From: Fictibacillus nanhaiensis
GTDB taxonomy: Bacteria > Bacillota > Bacilli > Bacillales > Fictibacillaceae
Length of the DNA stretch: 64,000 nucleotides
Direction: 5' to 3'
Assembly: GCF_023715445.1 (NCBI RefSeq)
Contig: NZ_JAMBOD010000005.1
Coordinates: 62,001 to 126,000 of the forward strand
Both the position numbers and the translations under genes were made by a program. Positions within the stretch are counted from its first letter, which is position 1. Each line of letters opens with the position of its first letter. The notes beneath the pieces are model-generated. The model ran no database searches and was not told the DNA's origin. It saw only the letters and a list, made by a program, of their open reading frames with translations. Positions 58,498 through 64,000 of the stretch are shown in pieces.

Positions 58498-58529
58498 AAA
58501 AACCAGACCCCTAAAGGCCTGGTTTTTTC
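58498..58529. terminator. bidirectional terminator between yhaL and prsA
   Basis: AAAACCAG-CC / GG-CTGGTTTT type stem (AAAACCAGACC, AGGCCTGGTTTT) with short loop and T runs on both sides. Confidence 0.85.
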
Positions 58530-58533
58530 AATA

Positions 58534-59424
58534 TTATTGCTGTGGTACTGTCGGCTGCTGTGGTTGTTCCGCTTTCTTTTCGATCTTTTCTTTTAGTTCT
58601 TTGTCTTTGATCTTAACGTCCGCTTTTTTGCGAAGGTTTTCAAGGATTTCTGTGATTGGTTTTGCTTTTTGCTGTTTTAACTCTTGTTCAACTTGTTCTT
58701 TCTTGTCTTCGAACTTGTTTTCACGCTTGTCCGTTACTTTAATGATATGAACTCCGTAATCAGACTTAACAAGGTCGCTTGTTTCACCTTTATCAAGAGT
58801 AAACGCTACTTTTTCAAATTCAGGTACCATCGCACCTTTTCCGAAGAAGCCTAGGTCTCCGCCTTTAGATTTAGAACCAGGGTCTTTAGAGTACTCTTCT
58901 GCTAGTTTAGCAAAGTCTCCGCCCTCTTTTAGTTTCTTTTGAACTTCTTTAGCTGTCTTTTCATCATCAACTAGGATGTGGCTCGCCTTAACTTCTGTTT
59001 TGTATTTTTCTTCGAATACTTTCTTCATTTCATCTTCTGAGATCTTAACGCCTTCTGTCGCAGCTTTTTCATTTAAAAGCATAGATTTTACGCGTTCTTT
59101 AAGCTGTTTCTCATCAGATAAGCCGTTTTGCTCAAGTGCTTGTTTAAAAGCATCTTCCCCGCCAAGCTCTTCTTTAATCTTGTCGATTTCTTTATCAATC
59201 TCTTTATCTGTAACTTTGTATTTATCTTCAAGTACCATTTCATCGATCATTTGGTTTAGTACTTGATCACCATATTGTTCTTTCATTTTATTGTAAAACT
59301 GTTCTTTTGTAATATCTCCAGCTTTTGATTCAACAATTGCTTCTGAGTCAGCACCAGCGTTATTACAAGCGGATAAAGAGATTAGTCCCGCTGTTAGCCC
59401 TAAAGATAACATCCATTTTTTCAT
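58534..59424 (-). CDS. prsA: PrsA foldase lipoprotein (parvulin-type PPIase)
   Basis: A 296-residue membrane-anchored foldase. Lipobox LSAC with Cys20 ends the signal peptide. The SurA-like chaperone part covers about 25-135. The parvulin PPIase domain (about 135-230) has VKASHILVDDEKTAKEV, DPGSKSKGGDLGFFGKG and VKSDYGVHIIKV. The C-terminal tail is Lys/Glu-rich and ends in Gln/Pro repeats. PrsA folds exported proteins after Sec export. The start is ATG 59424, 6 bases after AGGAGTG; the reading from 59460 has none. Single gene; CssRS-like genes are 3.5 kb away. Confidence 0.95.
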   Translation of the reverse strand: MKKWMLSLGLTAGLISLSACNNAGADSEAIVESKAGDITKEQFYNKMKEQYGDQVLNQMIDEMVLEDKYKVTDKEIDKEIDKIKEELGGEDAFKQALEQNGLSDEKQLKERVKSMLLNEKAATEGVKISEDEMKKVFEEKYKTEVKASHILVDDEKTAKEVQKKLKEGGDFAKLAEEYSKDPGSKSKGGDLGFFGKGAMVPEFEKVAFTLDKGETSDLVKSDYGVHIIKVTDKRENKFEDKKEQVEQELKQQKAKPITEILENLRKKADVKIKDKELKEKIEKKAEQPQQPTVPQQ

Positions 59425-59641
59425 TTCAAACACTCCTACTGTGAAGTAATAATTTAACATCTCTAACTATAGCATAAACGTTGTCGATATTCCTATTCAA
59501 TAAATGAAATATGAGAAAATTTACACATTATATTTTGAGCCAAGCCGTTTTAAAAAAAAATTTAAAACCCGGGACATTCGTCTAATCAAAACAGGGCGAA
59601 TCACCATATGATACGGAGAAAAGAAAAGGGGAGGTATGATG

Positions 59642-59740
59642 ATGAGTTACGGTTATGGTTACGGATGCGGGGGAGGATTCGCAATTATTATTGTTCTTTT
59701 TGTCCTTCTCATCATTGTAGGAGCTGCTAACTGCAAATGA
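59642..59740 (+). CDS. YjcZ-family spore miniprotein, copy 1
   Basis: A 32-residue protein: glycine/tyrosine-rich start (MSYGYGYGCGGG) followed by one membrane helix [17 protein letters not shown] and a NCK end. This is the YjcZ/sporulation miniprotein pattern. Three consecutive ATG codons (59636, 59639, 59642) follow AAAAGGGGAGG; the last gives 8-base spacing and the usual MSYG opening. A paralogue lies 100 bases downstream. Confidence 0.88.
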   Translation: MSYGYGYGCGGGFAIIIVLFVLLIIVGAANCK

Positions 59741-59839
59741 TGAAAGTATGAAAATTTAAGCAATATGAGGGCAAATGCCTATGCGTGTCTTACTCGTGAT
59801 GCATAGGATAGTGTACAGATTAAAGAAGGAGGTGGCAAC

Positions 59840-59932
59840 ATGGGTTCAGGACACGGACATGGAAGAGGCTTTGCGTTGATTGTAGTGTTGTTTATCTTAT
59901 TGATTATCGTAGGTGCTGCATGTTTCTGCTAA
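59840..59932 (+). CDS. YjcZ-family spore miniprotein, copy 2
   Basis: A 30-residue protein opening [10 protein letters not shown], then helix [17 protein letters not shown] and the cysteine-rich end CFC. AGAAGGAGGTGGCAAC precedes ATG 59840. It is a paralogue of the gene at 59642, and the pair probably arose by tandem duplication. The histidine-glycine opening differs from the usual Tyr-Gly one. Confidence 0.87.
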   Translation: MGSGHGHGRGFALIVVLFILLIIVGAACFC

Positions 59933-60067
59933 CATAAAAGCTAGTCTTGCAGTACCTATTCTTTTGAATGGAGCTGTATAGGACTTGAATTATTCAGGCA
60001 GATTCGTTAGTGTTGTTTTTACTACTCTTGATCAATAGGTGCATCGTATGTTTGTTAAGGTATACAC

Positions 60068-60098
60068 AAGGGGGAATGAAGTCTGGTTCCCCCTTTTA
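60068..60098 (+). terminator. terminator after the YjcZ pair
   Basis: AAGGGGGAA / TTCCCCCTT stem with a T run, 135 bases after the second miniprotein gene. Confidence 0.85.
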
Positions 60099-60142
60099 CT
60101 ATTAGGTCTGACTGATAGGGTGTGCCGTCAGCCAAGTTTTCT

Positions 60143-60322
60143 TTAAAAGACGTTTGAAATATAGGAAGAAATGAGAAGAATGGTAATAGAAATATTTATG
60201 GTGCGATAAACCGAATCTTCCTGTTTTACGGACAAGTTTTTTTTATCACAGAGCTTGTATGTGAGTGAATTGAATACAAATAAAAATACAGGTGCTAGAA
60301 AAACAAATAAATAGCCGGCCAT
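60143..60322 (-). CDS. 59-residue two-pass membrane protein
   Basis: MAGYLFVFLAPVFLFVFNSL forms a first membrane segment, then a short charged loop (KLCDKKNLSVKQEDSVYR) and a second segment (TINISITILLISSYI). ATG 60322 lies 7 bases after a perfect GGAGG, so this short form is the likely gene; a longer reading that runs into ypmS on the other strand has no ribosome site. Divergent from ypmS. Family unknown. Confidence 0.6.
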   Translation of the reverse strand: MAGYLFVFLAPVFLFVFNSLTYKLCDKKNLSVKQEDSVYRTINISITILLISSYISNVF

Positions 60323-60413
60323 ATATAAACCTCCAACATGAACTACTTGTTTAACTTTACCAAAATATGTGGAATATGAATAGAATAAAATACTTATCAC
60401 AAGGGGAGAGAAG

Positions 60414-60989
60414 ATGCGTAATAAATGGAAAGCAGCATTCATCGTACTTTTAATTCTTACACTGGCAATTCCGGCAGCGGTCGTCGCTTTACTTTTCACA
60501 GATCCAAATGGGGGCCATCTCGACCGCAGCAAACTAAGTTCAGATTTACGGGCGAACCAAAAATTATTAAGCATACATACGGAAAAGGAACAGGTGGAAG
60601 ATCTTTTAAATAAAGAACTGAAGAAAAAGGCGCCAAATGTAAATGTTTATGTTAATTTACGTGATGAAGCTGTCTTGAACGGATCCTTCGTTGCGTTTAA
60701 TCAGGAACTTCCTTATCAAATTACATTTGAACCTGAGGTAATGGATAATGGTGATCTTTTATTAAAAGAAAAAGATATTCAAGTTGGGCGCTTTCCGCTG
60801 CCAGGCGATGAAGTCTTTACTCTATTGAAAAAGACGATTGAGTTTCCAGAATGGGTAGAAGTTTATCCGAATGATGAAAGTATACTGATGAAGGTTACAG
60901 AAATGCCTACAAAACCAGGATACGCGGTTAAAACAGAAGAATTTGACCTAAAGAAGAACTCCATTAAGTTCGGAGTTTATACGAAATAA
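60414..60989 (+). CDS. ypmS: YpmS-family (DUF2140) protein
   Basis: A 191-residue membrane-anchored protein. Residues 1-28 form a signal-anchor (RNKWKAAFIVLLILTLAIPAAVVALLF), followed by an outer beta-rich domain typical of YpmS. NVYVNLRDEAVLNGSFVAFNQELPYQI and GRFPLPGDEVFTLLKKTIEFPEWVEVYPN are family stretches. Function unknown. In B. subtilis ypmS lies elsewhere, so its place in the yha block is a local difference. AAGGGGAGAGAAG precedes ATG 60414. Confidence 0.87.
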   Translation: MRNKWKAAFIVLLILTLAIPAAVVALLFTDPNGGHLDRSKLSSDLRANQKLLSIHTEKEQVEDLLNKELKKKAPNVNVYVNLRDEAVLNGSFVAFNQELPYQITFEPEVMDNGDLLLKEKDIQVGRFPLPGDEVFTLLKKTIEFPEWVEVYPNDESILMKVTEMPTKPGYAVKTEEFDLKKNSIKFGVYTK

Positions 60990-60993
60990 GAGT

Positions 60994-61034
60994 AAGCACT
61001 TTGATCTGCAGCTTTGTAGATGAGAGTGCTTTTT
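60994..61034 (+). terminator. terminator of ypmS
   Basis: AGCACT-ATCT / AGAT-AGTGCT interrupted stem followed by five T. Confidence 0.75.
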
Positions 61035-61144
61035 GCTAGCCAAAATATAACGCAGGCCATCGGACAAACGGAATTAAAATCATATCCAAATGGTGAAAGT
61101 TGGATTATAATATAGACATAGTATGACTAGAAAGCAGGGTATGT

Positions 61145-61486
61145 ATGGAGACGGTTGAAGAGAGGCTAGAAAGACTTGAATTTTATAATCTGTTAACCAT
61201 TGAAAGTGTCGATCTCACTTCGTATCCATTCTTCAGGCTAGTCATGGAAAAAAAGCTCACCGAACAAGAAGTGAATGATATCATTCAACTTTGCGATGAG
61301 CTTGAGAAACTATTTTTTATGCAAGAAGAAGCAGGTTTTGTTCATTACATGCCGCTATTAATTCACTTTGCAGGTATGCTGACACCAAAGCTTAAACCGA
61401 AAGAAACGATCCTGGCTTTGCTTCATCAGGAAAAATATATTTCATTAATGAAAAAACTATACGAGCTTTCGTGTCGTTACGAATGA
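61145..61486 (+). CDS. yhaI: YhaI (DUF1878) protein
   Basis: A 113-residue soluble helical protein. It has the DUF1878/YhaI patterns [21 protein letters not shown] and [28 protein letters not shown]. Function unknown. It is convergent with hpr and their ends overlap by 10 bases, as is common for this pair. AAAGCAGGGTATGT gives a modest ribosome site before ATG 61145. Confidence 0.9.
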   Translation: METVEERLERLEFYNLLTIESVDLTSYPFFRLVMEKKLTEQEVNDIIQLCDELEKLFFMQEEAGFVHYMPLLIHFAGMLTPKLKPKETILALLHQEKYISLMKKLYELSCRYE

Positions 61487-62058
61487 GAAGAGGCAATTTC
61501 CTCAGCTGCGATAACAGGTGCAGATGCTTGTTCTTCAATAGTCTCTTCAATTTTCTCTTCCAGCTTGTTAAAGATAGACATAAAATCATCACCGTATAAA
61601 TTGCGAATGATCGACATTAGCTCCGGAAACTCAGGGAATCTTCCAAAAAGTTCTTTAATAGGCATAGACGCGCTGAATACACCAAATTTAGAAGGATCAT
61701 ATGTATTTAGTGTTTGTAACAGAAGTTCTTCACCTTTAGATGTTAAACAGATATATGTATTTCTCTTGTCGTCTTCTTTTTTAGAAAATGTAAGATAGCC
61801 TTGTTCTTCCAGTTTTTTTGAAAAGTTAAAGGCTGTAGAAACATGCATAACACCGAACTTAGCAATATCAGAAATCGAAGCGCCTTCGAGATGATGAGCA
61901 ATCCAAAGGATATGGTGTTCATTAATATTTAGTCCATAATCTTTAATCCAGTTTTGCCAGTCCTTTTCGACACTTTTCCATAAAGCTTTACTAATTTGAG
62001 AAAGTTTGTGACTATAGATCATGGCTTCTTGAAAACTATATAATTGATCTTTGTTCAT
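61477..62058 (-). CDS. hpr: MarR-type transition-state regulator Hpr (ScoC)
   Basis: A 193-residue winged-helix repressor. The N-terminal half is Hpr-specific ([48 protein letters not shown]). The helix-turn-helix is around [30 protein letters not shown], with wing [14 protein letters not shown]. Hpr represses extracellular protease and peptide-transport genes and links to sporulation. ATG 62058 is preferred: GGAGGGGC is 9 bases upstream, while the reading from 62103 has no site. Confidence 0.95.
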   Translation of the reverse strand: MNKDQLYSFQEAMIYSHKLSQISKALWKSVEKDWQNWIKDYGLNINEHHILWIAHHLEGASISDIAKFGVMHVSTAFNFSKKLEEQGYLTFSKKEDDKRNTYICLTSKGEELLLQTLNTYDPSKFGVFSASMPIKELFGRFPEFPELMSIIRNLYGDDFMSIFNKLEEKIEETIEEQASAPVIAAEEIASSHS

Positions 62059-62233
62059 TTTTAAAATGCCCCTCCATCTTATAAAACACATCCTATTCCT
62101 CATTATGCCAGTATTTCCTATAATAAGAAAGTAAAATTTTTCAATTTTTACTTTCTTTTTAGTAAAATAGAATGATAACTTTTAGCAGATATAGTGACAA
62201 AGTAAGAATATACATATGTTTATAAAAAAAGAA

Positions 62234-62262
62234 AAAAATTCTCCTCTAATGGAGAATTTTCT
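62234..62262 (-). terminator. terminator of yhaH
   Basis: AAAATTCTCC / GGAGAATTTT stem with a run of T on the minus strand. Confidence 0.88.
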
Positions 62263-62267
62263 TCATG

Positions 62268-62549
62268 TTATTTAATTTCTTGCTCCATTTCTTCTTCTGT
62301 ATTTTCAATGATCGAAGCAGCAGTTTCTTGCAGTGCCTCTTCCTTTTCTTTATTGGCAAATTTGATTTTTGCTCTTAGCTGAATGCCGTCACGCTTAATG
62401 CTGGAGAACGTAGATTTCATTTTTCCCATATTTTCTTTTAGGTCTTTCCTTACCTCTTTACCTGCTTTAGGAGTAGAAAGTAATGTAGCAGCTGCTGTTA
62501 CAACCGTTCCCAATGCAAAACCTACTACCATGGATTTTGATTTTGACAT
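62268..62549 (-). CDS. yhaH: YtxH-domain protein YhaH
   Basis: A 93-residue YtxH/general-stress-type protein. Residues 6-24 form a glycine-alanine-rich membrane anchor (MVVGFALGTVVTAAATLLS), then TPKAGKEVRKDLKENM, the family signature, and a charged tail with many Glu. GAGGAGGAATTTTCAG precedes ATG 62549. Single gene with a terminator. Members of this group are often SigB- or starvation-controlled, but no promoter was assigned here. Confidence 0.88.
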   Translation of the reverse strand: MSKSKSMVVGFALGTVVTAAATLLSTPKAGKEVRKDLKENMGKMKSTFSSIKRDGIQLRAKIKFANKEKEEALQETAASIIENTEEEMEQEIK

Positions 62550-62854
62550 CTGAAAATTCCTCCTCATTCTTTTATTATCTAATAAATTCGTGAAAATCCC
62601 TTATAATCCTATGAAAAATAATGACGAATATAAAAATATTTCCCGATAGATTTCGTCATGTTTGGACAAGATACACATTGTGGAAAATAACCGTACGAAG
62701 GATTTAGAACCTTGCTGTGACAGTGACGAAGGTAAACTTGTTCAAAGATCGAGCTTTTAAAAACAAACACTATGTTTGTCTGATTCAGTAGATTTTTAGC
62801 GTTGTTTGGCGATTCATTTAATCGAATACGAAAAAGAGAAATTAATGATAATGA

Positions 62855-62884
62855 TTGACGAAGGATATAAAAAGAGGGTATACA
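62855..62884 (+). promoter_or_regulatory. SigA-type promoter of the YkvA-like gene
   Basis: TTGACG (62855-62860) and TATACA (62879-62884) with an 18-base spacer. The predicted start near 62891 lies after the longer in-frame ATG at 62806, which supports the later start at 62914. Confidence 0.55.
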
Positions 62885-62913
62885 TAATAAAAAAAGGCAG
62901 GAGGGAAATGAGC

Positions 62914-63333
62914 ATGAAGCAAAATACGATCGGCAATTATTTTAATAAGATGAAAGAAAAAGCAAATGCCGTATTAGAAAGTCCTACGCAAACGGGTGAG
63001 CTTGTTACAAAGGCTGAAGACAAAACGACTCAAACCGATAAACAGGGTTTGCGAGATTTGGGTGCTCAAGTTAAAGCCCTTGTTCGCTTAGTAAGGTCAT
63101 ATAAAAAGGGAGATTATCGAAACGTCTCCAAAAAATCGATGCTTCTTATTGTAGCGGGCCTTTTATATTTTGTAAGTCCGATTGATGCGGTTCCTGATTT
63201 TCTGATTGGTGCAGGATTATTGGATGATGCTACGGTACTTGCATTCTTATTTAAAACATTATCCGGTGAGATCACGGCATTTCAAGAGTGGGAAGAAACA
63301 GAGGAAGACACATACATAAAGCCAGCTCCTTAA
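62914..63333 (+). CDS. YkvA-family (DUF1232) membrane protein
   Basis: A 139-residue protein with a charged N-terminal half and the DUF1232 core near residues 60-115: KSMLLIVAGLLYFVSPIDAVPDFLIGAGLLDDATVLAFL. The YFVSPIDAVPDFL string is diagnostic. Function of the family is unknown; the core is a short membrane hairpin. The start ATG 62914 has GGAGGGAA 9 bases before; ATG 62908 is an alternative. Its stop lies inside the terminator. Confidence 0.87.
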   Translation: MKQNTIGNYFNKMKEKANAVLESPTQTGELVTKAEDKTTQTDKQGLRDLGAQVKALVRLVRSYKKGDYRNVSKKSMLLIVAGLLYFVSPIDAVPDFLIGAGLLDDATVLAFLFKTLSGEITAFQEWEETEEDTYIKPAP

Positions 63334-63347
63334 GGAACTGGCTTTTT
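63319..63347. terminator. bidirectional terminator between the YkvA-like gene and trpP
   Basis: AAGCCAGCTCC / GGAACTGGCTT stem with loop TTAA and a T run, overlapping the YkvA-like stop codon. Confidence 0.88.
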
Positions 63348-63357
63348 ATTATAAATT

Positions 63358-63870
63358 TTATGCAGTTAAGTTTGAGCGTTTTGAGAATCGGTTGGCAACT
63401 GGATAAATGAAGAACATGATTAATCCGCTTATCGCGCTTGTTGGTAGAACAATCATTCCAATAAAGCTGAACAATGAGCCAGGCAGACCGGCTACAACCA
63501 TTGCAACAAGCAAGAATAGTGTTCCGCTGACAATCGTTCCAATAACGGTTAACAGAACGGCACTAATTGTATTAACTTTTACTTTTTGTGCTAAGACAAA
63601 CAGGCCTAAAAAGATAAAAGCTGTAATCGGTTTTTCCACGATGTTTGCGATCTGTCCTCCAGCCATACCTGTTGTTAATGCAGAAATGACACCAGCTGCC
63701 ATACTTGCAATTAATACATTTTGCTTCGTTGGTGCAAGCATGATAGCTAAAAACATCATAACCAGAAGCAAATCAGGTTTCATTCCGAAAAATAATGGCG
63801 GTACAACCGTGTGAAAGACATACCCCAGTGCAATAAGTACAGAAGTTAAAGCTAATGATTTTGTTTTCAT
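63358..63870 (-). CDS. trpP: tryptophan transporter TrpP (YhaG)
   Basis: A 170-residue membrane protein with five or six segments. MKTKSLALTSVLIALGYVFHTVVPP at the start and GGQIANIVEKPITAFIF in the middle match TrpP/YhaG, and length agrees. It imports tryptophan. The leader holds a run of six UAG/GAG triplets at TRAP spacing covering the ribosome site, so tryptophan-bound TRAP is expected to block its translation. The ATG is at 63870 with GAGGAGAG upstream. Position after hpr and yhaH agrees with B. subtilis. Confidence 0.92.
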   Translation of the reverse strand: MKTKSLALTSVLIALGYVFHTVVPPLFFGMKPDLLLVMMFLAIMLAPTKQNVLIASMAAGVISALTTGMAGGQIANIVEKPITAFIFLGLFVLAQKVKVNTISAVLLTVIGTIVSGTLFLLVAMVVAGLPGSLFSFIGMIVLPTSAISGLIMFFIYPVANRFSKRSNLTA

Positions 63871-63872
63871 TT

Positions 63873-63901
63873 CTAATCTCTCCTCAGCTAATCTAAGCCT
63901 A
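63873..63901 (-). promoter_or_regulatory. TRAP-binding site over the trpP ribosome site
   Basis: On the minus strand, from 63901 to 63873, the triplets read UAG-N3-UAG-N2-UAG-N2-GAG-N2-GAG-N2-UAG, ending two bases before the AUG. Six UAG/GAG triplets at 2-3 base gaps is the pattern bound by the TRAP ring. It covers the ribosome site, as in B. subtilis trpP control. Confidence 0.8.
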
Positions 63902-64000
63902 AATTTCTTTCCAATAGTGCCCTCATGGCCTATTGCGAAAGTAACTCTAATGTACCAAAATTATTAAAATCTTTAAAGGTTTTAAACTTAATTACCGTAT

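Noticed and set aside
60143-60574. 143-codon form of the two-pass membrane protein
   Set aside because: Overlaps ypmS by 160 bases and lacks a ribosome site; the 59-residue form has a perfect GGAGG.

Overview
The window looks like chromosomal DNA of an endospore-forming, low-GC Bacillaceae bacterium (Bacillus/Fictibacillus-like). It carries a spore alpha/beta SASP gene, two YjcZ-type spore miniproteins, a YaaH-like LysM/GH18 spore enzyme, a KinB-like kinase, strong AGGAGG ribosome sites and many TTG/GTG starts. Gene order from about 41.4 kb to the right end follows the B. subtilis yhe/yha neighbourhood: yheB, yheA, yhaX, yhzD, yhaQP, yhaO, yhaN, yhaM, yhaL, prsA, yhaI, hpr, yhaH, trpP. No tRNA, rRNA, insertion sequence, prophage or CRISPR array was seen.

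Layout. 0-7 kb: KinB-like kinase, SET protein, a minus-strand ribA-ribD-HAD operon, a DUF2642-like protein and an ArsB-type transporter. 7-20 kb: YaaH-like hydrolase, ECF sigma/anti-sigma pair, SulP permease, DinB-like protein, amine oxidase, HxlR regulator with a divergent MFS pump, guanidine-I riboswitch with a Gdx exporter, bactofilin with YhbD. 20-30 kb: YwaF, a Ktr potassium channel, an FMN riboswitch with ribE-ribBA-ribH, a small orphan transcription unit, a large Bacillaceae intergenic repeat, and the BmrC/BmrD ABC exporter behind a putative 19-codon leader. 30-41 kb: small lipoprotein, decayed chemotaxis-receptor gene, DUF2157/GDYXXLXY pair, decayed SDR gene, aldehyde dehydrogenase, SASP, amino-acid ABC genes, msmX with its yxkF-like regulator, a polysaccharide deacetylase with an in-frame stop near its start. 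41-64 kb: the yhe/yha block with a CssRS-like secretion-stress system, the PrsA foldase and a TRAP-type leader on trpP.

How it fits together. Riboflavin synthesis is split. The FMN-riboswitch operon lacks ribD, which sits 18.5 kb away with a second GTP cyclohydrolase II and a HAD phosphatase that might supply the dephosphorylation step. CssRS and PrsA suggest control of exported-protein folding. YhaN/YhaO form an SbcCD-like pair.

The most unusual signal is a set of short intergenic arrays with a near-constant 20-21 bp period: 12656-12764, 29948-30092, 37583-37653 and 58301-58446, with a two-unit copy at 44047. Core motifs differ between arrays, except that two share a core and an identical 40-bp tail. 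A second signal is a 14-bp palindrome, TAAACA-NN-TGTTTA, found exactly five times. I know of no description of either as a defined element, but I could not search.
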